From assembly GCA_964422925.1 (NCBI GenBank), contig CAYRDC010000001.1, forward strand, positions 124,001 through 188,000: a stretch of 64,000 bases of DNA, given 5' to 3'. Shown here piece after piece: positions 8,562-16,572 of the stretch. Made by a program: the position numbers and the translations under genes. A model generated the notes under the pieces. It was not told the origin of the DNA. It did not search any database and saw only the letters and a list, made by a program, of their open reading frames with translations. How positions within the stretch are numbered: the stretch's first letter is position 1; each line of letters starts with the position of its first letter. The DNA comes from CAYRDC01 sp964422925 (GTDB taxonomy: Bacteria > Bacteroidota > Bacteroidia > Chitinophagales > S012-47).

Positions 8562-9623
8562 ATGCGCATTCCCCTGAAAAATCTTTCCATCCTGTTTACC
8601 GGTATATTCTTTGCCACAGGATTATGGCTGGTGCCTGCCTGCAACCAAAGCAAAACGGAGAGCCGCACTGGCAAACCGGATACGAACCAGGTCACCGATA
8701 CAACGCAAATCCGGGTACCGCAATTCTCGGCTGACACGGCTTACGAATACGTGAGCCGGCAGGTAGCATTCGGTCCCAGGGTACCGGGCACAAAAGCCCA
8801 CGCCAATTGCGCGCAATGGATTGCCGGTCAACTGCAAAAATTTGCCGGCCCGGGAAACACCCAGGTTCAGCATACCACCGTCCAGTTATTCAACGGGGAA
8901 ACCGTGAAAATCTCCAATATCATCGCGTGGTTTAATCCTGAAGCCCGCCAGCGTATCTTGCTGTGCGCCCACTGGGATTCGCGCATGGTGGCCGATCACG
9001 ACACGGAAAACCGAGACAAACCCATTGATGGGGCCAATGACGGGGGAAGCGGAGTGGCTATCCTGCTGGAAACAGCCCGGCAACTGGCAGCCAGCCCGCT
9101 CCGGGATATCGGGGTGGATATTGTCTTGTTTGACGCTGAAGACCAGGGCACCCCGGACAACATGGGTTATAAAAAAGACCGGAACTCGGCCTATACATGG
9201 TGCCTGGGCTCACAATACTGGTCCAGGAAGCGGCACCGACCTTCCTACAACTACCAGTACGGCATCCTGCTCGATATGGCCGGGGCTGAAAACGCTACAT
9301 TTTACAAGGAAGGGTACTCCATGCAGTTTGCCCCGCGCATTGTGAATATGGTATGGGCCGAAGCCCACGCGGCCGGTTTCGGGCGGTATTTCCCGCGGGA
9401 AAAAGCCCAGGAAGTGCTGGATGACCATTATTTCATCAATAAAACAACCGGCATACCGGTTATTGACATCATCCACCTGAACAAAGCGGCCAAAACCTTT
9501 CATGAAAGCTGGCACACCCACCGCGACAATATGGAAATCATATCCAAAGAAACCCTGGAAGCCGTAGGCCAGACCCTGCTGAACATCCTTTACAAAACCG
9601 ACAAAGGGCGGCTTTCGGTCTGA
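8562..9623 (+). CDS. Glutaminyl-peptide cyclotransferase (type II, M28 fold), lipoprotein
   Basis: A 353-residue M28-fold zinc enzyme with a lipoprotein-like leader (hydrophobic, then VPAC with C27). The active site reads AHWDSR, NDGGSGVA, FDAEDQG, LDMAG and WHTHRDN. The stretch YTWCLGSQYW, the LDMAGAENATFY segment and DDHYFINK resemble, as I remember them, the type II glutaminyl cyclases of Porphyromonas and relatives rather than ordinary M28 aminopeptidases. The likely reaction is cyclisation of N-terminal glutamine to pyroglutamate on exported proteins exposed after signal cleavage. An aminopeptidase role is the alternative. The stop lies 2 nt from the convergent E1 gene. Confidence 0.85.
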   Translation: MRIPLKNLSILFTGIFFATGLWLVPACNQSKTESRTGKPDTNQVTDTTQIRVPQFSADTAYEYVSRQVAFGPRVPGTKAHANCAQWIAGQLQKFAGPGNTQVQHTTVQLFNGETVKISNIIAWFNPEARQRILLCAHWDSRMVADHDTENRDKPIDGANDGGSGVAILLETARQLAASPLRDIGVDIVLFDAEDQGTPDNMGYKKDRNSAYTWCLGSQYWSRKRHRPSYNYQYGILLDMAGAENATFYKEGYSMQFAPRIVNMVWAEAHAAGFGRYFPREKAQEVLDDHYFINKTTGIPVIDIIHLNKAAKTFHESWHTHRDNMEIISKETLEAVGQTLLNILYKTDKGRLSV

Positions 9624-9625
9624 AT

Positions 9626-11647
9626 TCAGAAATTCAGCAAATCCAGCAGTTGTTTTTCAAAGCGTGAGGCGGGCATAAACTGGTCTTCCAGCTCTTTAGT
9701 GAAAGGCACAGGCGTGTCGAGGGCTGCCGAACGGACCACCGGGGCATCCAGCCATTCGAAACATTCCCCTGCGATAAAAGCCGCTATTTCAGCCCCGATG
9801 CCTCCGGTAAGGGTATCTTCATGGAGAATGATGGCTTTGCCGGTTTTGCGAACGCTTTCCCGGATGCTTTCCCTGTCCAAAGGCAGCAAGGTGCGCAGGT
9901 CAATCAGGTCAGCGGAAATATCCGGGTGCCTGTCCAGCACTTTCCTGGCCCAATGGAGCCCTGCGCCATAGGTGATCACGCTCACATCCTCTCCGCTGCG
10001 GTCGGTGCGGGCTTTCCCGACAGGAAGCGTATAATAGCCTTCAGGAACCTCTCCGTGGATGCTCCTGTACAGGGCTTTGTGCTCAAAAAACAACACCGGG
10101 TTCGGATCCTCAAAGGAAGCCAGCAGTAGGCCTTTGGCGTCTTCCGGGGTGGCCGGATAAACTACCTTCAGCCCGGGGGTATGCACGAACCAGGCCTCGT
10201 TGGATTGCGAATGAAACGGCCCGGCACTCACCCCGCCACCGCAGGGCATCCGGATAACCACATCCGCGCGCAGGCCCCAGCGGTAATGGATTTTGGCCAG
10301 GTTGTTTACGATCTGGTTGAACCCGCAGGCCACGAAATCGGCAAACTGCATTTCCACCATGCTCTTGAAACCCATGGCCGACAGGCCGAGGGCCGTGCCG
10401 ATGATGGCCGATTCGCACAAAGGGGTATTGCGCACCCGCTCCCTGCCGTATTTTTCCAGCAGGCCCTGCGTCACCTTAAACACACCCCCGTATTCGGCTA
10501 TATCCTGCCCCATCAAAACGAGGTTTTCATGACGGGCCATCGCCTCATCCAAAGCTTCGGACAAGGCATCCACGAAGCGCATTTTTTTCCCGGCATCCCC
10601 CGGGGGTGGCACGGGGGCTTTTGGATGGCGGGCATACACATCACGCAGTTCTTTCTCCGGCCTCGGCTGCACGGGAGGCGCCTGGTAGGCTTTTTCCCAA
10701 GCCTCGTTGATTTGAGATTTCAATTCTTTCCGGACAGCGGTTGCTTCGTCTTCCGTCAGGATTTTTTCGCGGATCAGGTACTGCTCGTAATTGGCTACCG
10801 GATCCTTCCTGGCCCAGAACTTCATCAGCTCCTTCGGTACGTATTTCGTCCCGGAGGCTTCCTCATGGCCCCGCATGCGGAACGTCATACATTCGAGCAG
10901 GAAGGGGGCCGGCTTTTTCCGCATTTTCCCGGCTATGCGGCTTACGGTGTGATACACTTCCAGGATATTGTTGCCGTCAATGGTGGCGGAGTCCATATTG
11001 TATCCTTGCCCCCTAATGGCCAGCTTTTCCACGGTAAACTGTTCCTTCACCGGGGTCGACAAGCCGTAGCCGTTGTTTTCCACCAGGAAAATGACCGGCA
11101 AATTCCAGACGGAAGCCACATTCATGGCTTCGTGAAACTCGCCTTCGCTGGTTCCGCCCTCCCCGGTAAACACCAGGGTGGCTTTGGGCTCTTTTTTCAA
11201 CAGGCGGGCCAGCGCATAGCCATCGGCCACGCTCAATTGAGGGCCGAGGTGGGAGATCATGCCATGAATGAAATACTCCGGGGCGCCAAAATGAAAGGAA
11301 CGGTCGCGCCCTTTGGTGAAACCCCCGGGTTTCCCCTGGAACTGGAGGAAAAGCTTTTCCAAAGGCACTCCCCGCGTGGTGAAAACCCCCAGGTTGCGGT
11401 GCATGGGCAGGATCACTTCATCCGGCTCCAGGGCAAGGGTAGCACCCACCGCGATTGCTTCCTGGCCGATGCCTGAAAACCATTTGCTGATCCGTCCCTG
11501 CCGGAGCAGAATAAGCATTTTCTCTTCCACCAGGCGTGGAAGCAGCAAATACCTGTAAAACGACAGTAACTGTTTCCGGCTTAATTTCTTTCTGTCGTAC
11601 CGGATAGCGGGTTCTGCGGGTTTTTGATTTGGTTCAGGACGATTCAT
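9626..11647 (-). CDS. 2-oxo acid dehydrogenase E1, fused alpha and beta subunits
   Basis: A 673-residue thiamine diphosphate enzyme. Residues 20-340 are the E1 alpha domain, with the TPP motif starting GEGGTSEGEF at 162 (GEG instead of GDG) and ending in N191-N192. About 355-673 is the E1 beta domain (MRFVDALSEAL onward, transketolase pyrimidine and C-terminal domains). Such fusions in Bacteroidota are annotated as branched-chain 2-oxoisovalerate or pyruvate dehydrogenase E1; the sequence alone does not settle the substrate. No E2 or E3 gene is present here, so those partners must be encoded elsewhere. Its ATG lies inside the end of lutB (14-nt overlap), implying coupled translation. Confidence 0.93.
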   Translation of the reverse strand: MNRPEPNQKPAEPAIRYDRKKLSRKQLLSFYRYLLLPRLVEEKMLILLRQGRISKWFSGIGQEAIAVGATLALEPDEVILPMHRNLGVFTTRGVPLEKLFLQFQGKPGGFTKGRDRSFHFGAPEYFIHGMISHLGPQLSVADGYALARLLKKEPKATLVFTGEGGTSEGEFHEAMNVASVWNLPVIFLVENNGYGLSTPVKEQFTVEKLAIRGQGYNMDSATIDGNNILEVYHTVSRIAGKMRKKPAPFLLECMTFRMRGHEEASGTKYVPKELMKFWARKDPVANYEQYLIREKILTEDEATAVRKELKSQINEAWEKAYQAPPVQPRPEKELRDVYARHPKAPVPPPGDAGKKMRFVDALSEALDEAMARHENLVLMGQDIAEYGGVFKVTQGLLEKYGRERVRNTPLCESAIIGTALGLSAMGFKSMVEMQFADFVACGFNQIVNNLAKIHYRWGLRADVVIRMPCGGGVSAGPFHSQSNEAWFVHTPGLKVVYPATPEDAKGLLLASFEDPNPVLFFEHKALYRSIHGEVPEGYYTLPVGKARTDRSGEDVSVITYGAGLHWARKVLDRHPDISADLIDLRTLLPLDRESIRESVRKTGKAIILHEDTLTGGIGAEIAAFIAGECFEWLDAPVVRSAALDTPVPFTKELEDQFMPASRFEKQLLDLLNF

Positions 11648-13016
11648 GTTGTTCTTTCCAGGCCTGGTTAAAGGTTTTTTCCGGGAATGTTATGGGTTCA
11701 CGGTGCGGGCCCCAGGAGGCGGAAAACCATTTCCTGAATATGAAGTTCTTAAACGAGGCGCTTCCGCGGTTCATCCATTGGCGCCTGAGCATAGCCCTGC
11801 GCCAGAGGCGCCATCCTAACCGTTCTTTCCAGGTGCTCATGCCCCGCGCGGTGCCCTCCTGCCTGTTGTAGAGCAATAATTTATGCAAATCGATGTGCAC
11901 CGGGCAGGTTCCGGTACAGGCTCCGCAGAGGCTGCTGGCAAAGGACATGTGCCCGTATTCATAAAACCCCCTGAGGTGCGGAGTGATCACCGATCCGATG
12001 GGCCCGCTGTAAGTGGTCTGGTAAGCATGCCCTCCGATGCTCTTATACACAGGGCATACATTCAGGCAGGCTCCGCAGCGGATGCAGTACATGGCTTCGC
12101 GCAATACCGGGTCGGCCAGTATCCCGGACCGGCCATTGTCGAGCAATACCACGTACATGTGCTCCGGACCGTCCGCCTCGCTTTCCTTTTTCGGGCCGGT
12201 GAATACCGTATTGTAAACCGTCACGTTCTGGCCCGTACCATAAGTGGCCAGCAGGGGCCAGAACAGGCCCAGGTCGGTCAGGGAAGGAATGACTTTTTCA
12301 ATGCCTACCAACACGATGTGCACCCTGGGAAAAGCCGTTGACAAGCGCGCGTTGCCTTCATTTTCTGTAACGGCCACCGCCCCGGCATCCGCAATGATGA
12401 AATTTGCCCCGGTAATGCCGATATCTGCCTGTACGTATTTTTCGCGGAGCACTTCGCGGGCCGCCAGGGTAAGTTGTTCAGGGGTGGCATGTTCGTCAGT
12501 GCCAATCTTATCATGGAACAAAGCCGCCACATCCTCTTTGGACTTGTGCATGGCCGGAGTGACAATGTGATACGGTTTCTCTCCTGCCAGCTGCACAATG
12601 TATTCTCCAAGGTCCGTTTCCTGTACTTCAATCCCTTCAGCTTCCAGAGCTTCGTTCAGTCCGATTTCTTCCGTGGCCATGCTTTTCGACTTCACCACCC
12701 GTTGTCCATTGTGCTGCCGGATGATAGACAATATCTCGCGCACTGCCGCGCTGCCTTCCGGAGCCCAGACCACCTTTCCCCCGTTGCGTGTAAAATTGCG
12801 TTCAAACTCCAGCAGGTAGGTATCAAGCGAAGCGACGGTTTTCCACTTCAGGTTTTTGGCTTTCCTGCGTGCGGCTTCAAGGTCAGTGTATTGCCGTTTT
12901 CCCTTTTCGACCGTGGCGAGGTATTTACCGATATTGAATTCCAGTTTATCCCGGTGAGTTTCATCAAAAGCCACCGTGGCTGCCTGGTCCAGAAACTGCT
13001 TTTTAGCCATATTCAT
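11634..13016 (-). CDS. lutB: LutB-type iron-sulfur protein (LUD domain, L-lactate oxidation)
   Basis: A 460-residue protein. The N-terminal two thirds form the LUD domain (for example EEIGLNEALEAEGIEV and IGITGANFIIADAG). Then come two [4Fe-4S] cysteine clusters, CIRCGACLNVCP and CGACTGTCP. It matches LutB/LldF, the iron-sulfur subunit that works with LutA and LutC to oxidise L-lactate to pyruvate. Neither LutA nor LutC lies in the window. Instead the gene overlaps an E1 2-oxo acid dehydrogenase, which would use pyruvate or a related keto acid. A TAACTTTA box on the minus strand (13028-13035) may be its promoter. The start is ATG 13016; a second ATG two codons on is possible. Confidence 0.9.
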   Translation of the reverse strand: MNMAKKQFLDQAATVAFDETHRDKLEFNIGKYLATVEKGKRQYTDLEAARRKAKNLKWKTVASLDTYLLEFERNFTRNGGKVVWAPEGSAAVREILSIIRQHNGQRVVKSKSMATEEIGLNEALEAEGIEVQETDLGEYIVQLAGEKPYHIVTPAMHKSKEDVAALFHDKIGTDEHATPEQLTLAAREVLREKYVQADIGITGANFIIADAGAVAVTENEGNARLSTAFPRVHIVLVGIEKVIPSLTDLGLFWPLLATYGTGQNVTVYNTVFTGPKKESEADGPEHMYVVLLDNGRSGILADPVLREAMYCIRCGACLNVCPVYKSIGGHAYQTTYSGPIGSVITPHLRGFYEYGHMSFASSLCGACTGTCPVHIDLHKLLLYNRQEGTARGMSTWKERLGWRLWRRAMLRRQWMNRGSASFKNFIFRKWFSASWGPHREPITFPEKTFNQAWKEQHESS

Positions 13017-13088
13017 AACAAAGGGAGTAAAGTTAGCAAATAAAGCCGCTCAAAAACGCGTGAACACCCGGGTTTCCGGAATACCGGC

Positions 13089-13119
13089 TTGAAAAACTCT
13101 GTCAATCCTATTACCTTTA
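13089..13119 (+). promoter_or_regulatory. Candidate promoter of the triple VCBS lipoprotein cluster
   Basis: TTG at 13089-13091, a 20-nt spacer and TACCTTTA at 13112-13119 fit the Bacteroidota promoter pattern with one mismatch. The box ends 29 nt before the ATG at 13149. Confidence 0.45.
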
Positions 13120-13148
13120 ATCCAAAGCTCCTCAGTACCTAACGATCC

Positions 13149-16100
13149 ATGGTTCGAATATTTGTTTTTTTGCTGTTTACCTTATCGCTGTTTACTTCCT
13201 GTGACCGGAATGTCCCTTCACCTGATTCCAAAGATAAAGGGCCATTATTCGTGTTGCTGGATCCGGGCCGTACCGGAATCCAGTTTATCAATTCGCTGCA
13301 GGAAACCGCTGAAAAAAATTATTTCACCTACCAGTACATTTACAACGGAGGCGGGGTGGCTGCCGGGGATGTGAACAATGACGGCCTGCCGGACCTCTTT
13401 TTTACGGCTAACCAACAGCCGGATAAACTCTACATTAATGAAGGCGGTCTTCATTTCCGTGACGCATCCTCCGGGCTGGATCCTGCTGCCAACAGGGGCT
13501 GGTCAACCGGGGTTACCATGGCAGATGTAAACGGGGACGGATGGCTGGATATTTACGTGTGCAAATCCGCCAAATACCCGGCCGCGAAACGGGAAAATGT
13601 TTTGTACATCAACCAGGGCAACGGAAAGTTTGTGGACCAGGCCAAAGCCTACGGCCTGAATGATCCGGGTTTCAGTACCCAGGCTTCCTTTTTCGACTAC
13701 GACCGGGACGGAGACCTCGACATGTATCTGATGAATCACCCGGTGGAAAATGAAGCCACCCTGGAGGAAATGAAGGAAAAGCGCTTCCAGCGCGACCCCA
13801 TGCAATCCGACAAGCTATACCGGAATAACGGGGACAATACCTTTACCGATGTAAGCTGCGAAGCCGGGTTGCTGCCTGATTTTTATGGATATGGCCTTGG
13901 GCTGGTGACAGCCGATATCAATGATGACGGGTGGACGGATATCTATGTGGCCAACGATTACACTGAAAACGATTATTGTTATCTCAACAACGGGGACGGC
14001 ACCTTCCGCGAAGCTGTCACCGAATTGACTGATTACATTTCCCACTACGGCATGGGTTGCGACATTGCCGACTTCAACAATGACGGGTTGGTGGATATCG
14101 TGGTGCTGGATATGCTGCCTGCCACCCGGTTCCGCCAAAAAACCATGCTTCCCGGTAAAAGCGCGGAAGAAATGAAGGAACAGACGGAAGCGGGCTTTTA
14201 CAAAACCTATATGCAAAACACCCTCCAGCTGAATGAGGGCAACGGGCATTTCCGGGAAATTGCCTGGCTGGCCGGGGTAGCCGCCACGGATTGGAGCTGG
14301 GCGGCCCTGTTCGCGGACCTCGACAATGACGGGTGGAAAGACCTGTATATCACTAATGGTTTCCTCCGCGATGTCCGCAATATGGATGTTATCGAGGAAA
14401 GAAGCAGGCGGGCCAATGCCCAGGGCATTTACCGGGTGCGCCTTTTCGAGGAACTGAACCGTATTCCATCGGTTAAACTGGCCAATTTCGCTTTTCGGAA
14501 CGGGGGCGGCCTCTCATTTAGCAATGTAACCAGCTCCTGGGGATTGAACCAGGGAGCCTTCTCGAACGGTGCCGTGGTTTCAGACCTGGACGGAGACGGT
14601 GACCTAGACCTGGTGGTCAACAACCTGAACGACTACGCCTTTGTTTATGAAAACCGGGCCATGCAACAGGGCGAAAACCATTATCTACAGGTCAGGCTGG
14701 AGACTCCGGGTCATACCGCGCTGGTGTATAATGCCAAAGTCAGGCTGGAAACCGCTTCCGGCTTGCAGGTGCAGGAGTACACTCCGGTCAGGGGTTATGA
14801 ATCGGCCATGACCGGGCCATTGCACTTCGGCCTCGGCAAGGAAGAAACCGTTAACCGGCTGACCGTTGAATGGCCGGATGGCCATTGCAGTGAACTGCAA
14901 AATGTTGCGGCCGACCAGCTCATCACCGTTTCCTATAACCAGCCGGAAACCTGTGACCGGAACCGACAACCTGCCCCGGAGCTATTGTTCAGCGATATTA
15001 CAGCTGGTGCAGGCGTCAGCCTGAAAACCATCGAAAACCCTTTCGATGACCGTTCTCTTCAGCCCCTGCTGCCCTTCAGGCGGTCAGATCTCGGCTCGCC
15101 CATGGCTGCCGGTGATGTTAACGGAGACGGACGGACAGATATCTGGATAGGCGGGGCAGCCGGGCAGGAAAGCCGGTTGTTGATTCGTGAAAAAGGAGAC
15201 CGGTTCCATGTCAGCCCCCAGCCGGCTTTCCGGAATGACAGGCGTTTTGAAGATGGCGGGGCGGCCTTCCTGGACGCGGACGGAGACGGTGACCTGGATT
15301 TATACGTGGCCAGCGGTGGCTATGAAATGCCTCATGACGCCAATCACCTGCAGGACCGCTTGTACTGGAATGACGGAAAAGGAAATTTCCGGGCAGCCAA
15401 AGATGCCCTGCCGGAAATCAATGAGGCCACCGCGGTGGTGCTGCCGCTTGATTTCGACCAGGACGGGGACCTCGACCTGCTGGTATGCGGCCGGCTCACA
15501 CCGGGGCGGTATCCCGAACCACCCCGTTCTTACCTGCTGGAAAACCGGGAAGGGCGTTTTACGGATGTGACCCGGACGATTGCCCCCGGATTCCTCGAGG
15601 GAGGAAATATCACAGACGCGGTCATGGCGGACATATCGGGAGACGGAAAGGCCGACCTGGTGCTGGCCGGGGAGTTTATGCCGATCCGGGTTTTTTCGCT
15701 GGAAAACGGGCGCTTCATGGAAATCCATCCGGGAGGCCTGTCGCAAACCCACGGCTGGTGGCAATCGCTTCAGACGGCAGACCTTGACGAAGACGGAGAC
15801 CTGGATCTTATAGCCGGCAACCTCGGGCTGAATCACCCGTTCCGGGTCAAACCTTCCGCCCCCGCTGAATGGTACCTCGTTCCCCTGCCTGACGGGACAA
15901 AAAGAATTCTTGTTTCTCAATTCGAAAGGGACAAGACCTATCCCTTCCTGAACAAAAATGAACTGGATGAATACCTTCCCGGGCTTACGCAGCTGATTCC
16001 GGATCACGCAAGCTACGCCCGGACTACCACAGCCCAATTGCTGGGTCCGCTCCTGAATCAATCCACTGTCTACCGGATTTTTGAATGGCGGAATGCTTGG

Positions 16101-16553
16101 TTCGAAAACCTCGGGAACGGAAACCTGGTCATGCACCCTCTGCCAGATGCAGCCCAGTTGACTCCAGGGCAAGCCTTACTGGCGGCTGACTTCAACCTGG
16201 ACAGCCACACGGATTTACTGATTGCCGGGAGTTTGCAAATGCTTTACGCCCGCTATCCTTCCCTGCCGGCAGCCGGGTTTTACCTTTTGGGAGACGGAAA
16301 AGGCAATTTTCGGACTGAAAAGTCTTATATTAGTGGTTTCCAACCTGTACCCGGTAGCCGTAGTCTTGCCATCAGTGCCAATGATGATGGTAACCTTCTG
16401 TTATTGTGCGCGGGCAGCAACGCAGGCATCCGCGTGTTCAGGTTGGAAGCGGGAAAGGATTTTATTGAACTTTCCACTAACGTACAATATGTAAATTCAT
16501 GGGGTGATGCCCCAGTCAGCACACCGGATACCGGTACGTGGTCTGACGATTGA
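13149..16553 (+). CDS. Dual-propeller VCBS/ASPIC lipoprotein 1
   Basis: A 1134-residue lipoprotein (lipobox LFTSC, C18). The N-terminal half has seven calcium-loop repeats of the DxDxDGxxD type at about residues 74, 126, 183, 256, 308, 390 and 479, consistent with a seven-bladed FG-GAP/VCBS propeller. An ASPIC/UnbV domain spans about 510-600 (YTPVRGYESA, LHFGLGKEE, VEWPDGH). A second propeller follows with six intact loops (about 656, 709, 768, 828, 878, 1014). The blade near 910, where paralogues 2 and 3 have DFDGNGTYD and DFDANGQID, has lost its loop. Exposure at the outer membrane is inferred. The role is unknown; adhesion or glycan handling is often suggested for this class. The next paralogue begins 19 nt downstream. 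Confidence 0.9.
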   Translation: MVRIFVFLLFTLSLFTSCDRNVPSPDSKDKGPLFVLLDPGRTGIQFINSLQETAEKNYFTYQYIYNGGGVAAGDVNNDGLPDLFFTANQQPDKLYINEGGLHFRDASSGLDPAANRGWSTGVTMADVNGDGWLDIYVCKSAKYPAAKRENVLYINQGNGKFVDQAKAYGLNDPGFSTQASFFDYDRDGDLDMYLMNHPVENEATLEEMKEKRFQRDPMQSDKLYRNNGDNTFTDVSCEAGLLPDFYGYGLGLVTADINDDGWTDIYVANDYTENDYCYLNNGDGTFREAVTELTDYISHYGMGCDIADFNNDGLVDIVVLDMLPATRFRQKTMLPGKSAEEMKEQTEAGFYKTYMQNTLQLNEGNGHFREIAWLAGVAATDWSWAALFADLDNDGWKDLYITNGFLRDVRNMDVIEERSRRANAQGIYRVRLFEELNRIPSVKLANFAFRNGGGLSFSNVTSSWGLNQGAFSNGAVVSDLDGDGDLDLVVNNLNDYAFVYENRAMQQGENHYLQVRLETPGHTALVYNAKVRLETASGLQVQEYTPVRGYESAMTGPLHFGLGKEETVNRLTVEWPDGHCSELQNVAADQLITVSYNQPETCDRNRQPAPELLFSDITAGAGVSLKTIENPFDDRSLQPLLPFRRSDLGSPMAAGDVNGDGRTDIWIGGAAGQESRLLIREKGDRFHVSPQPAFRNDRRFEDGGAAFLDADGDGDLDLYVASGGYEMPHDANHLQDRLYWNDGKGNFRAAKDALPEINEATAVVLPLDFDQDGDLDLLVCGRLTPGRYPEPPRSYLLENREGRFTDVTRTIAPGFLEGGNITDAVMADISGDGKADLVLAGEFMPIRVFSLENGRFMEIHPGGLSQTHGWWQSLQTADLDEDGDLDLIAGNLGLNHPFRVKPSAPAEWYLVPLPDGTKRILVSQFERDKTYPFLNKNELDEYLPGLTQLIPDHASYARTTTAQLLGPLLNQSTVYRIFEWRNAWFENLGNGNLVMHPLPDAAQLTPGQALLAADFNLDSHTDLLIAGSLQMLYARYPSLPAAGFYLLGDGKGNFRTEKSYISGFQPVPGSRSLAISANDDGNLLLLCAGSNAGIRVFRLEAGKDFIELSTNVQYVNSWGDAPVSTPDTGTWSDD

Positions 16554-16572
16554 ATTCTCAACGCAAAGGACT

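Noticed and set aside
10181..11476. 431-codon open frame antisense to the E1 dehydrogenase gene
   Set aside because: It lies fully inside a well-supported gene on the other strand, with histidine- and glycine-rich composition and no domain. Long antisense frames are expected in GC-balanced coding DNA.
15300..16172. 290-codon open frame antisense in the first VCBS gene
   Set aside because: It arises from repeated Asp/Gly-rich codons of the calcium loops read backward.
16504..16572. Upstream start for the second VCBS lipoprotein
   Set aside because: It would overlap the first gene by 50 nt and hide the signal peptide; ATG 16573 opens a normal lipoprotein leader.
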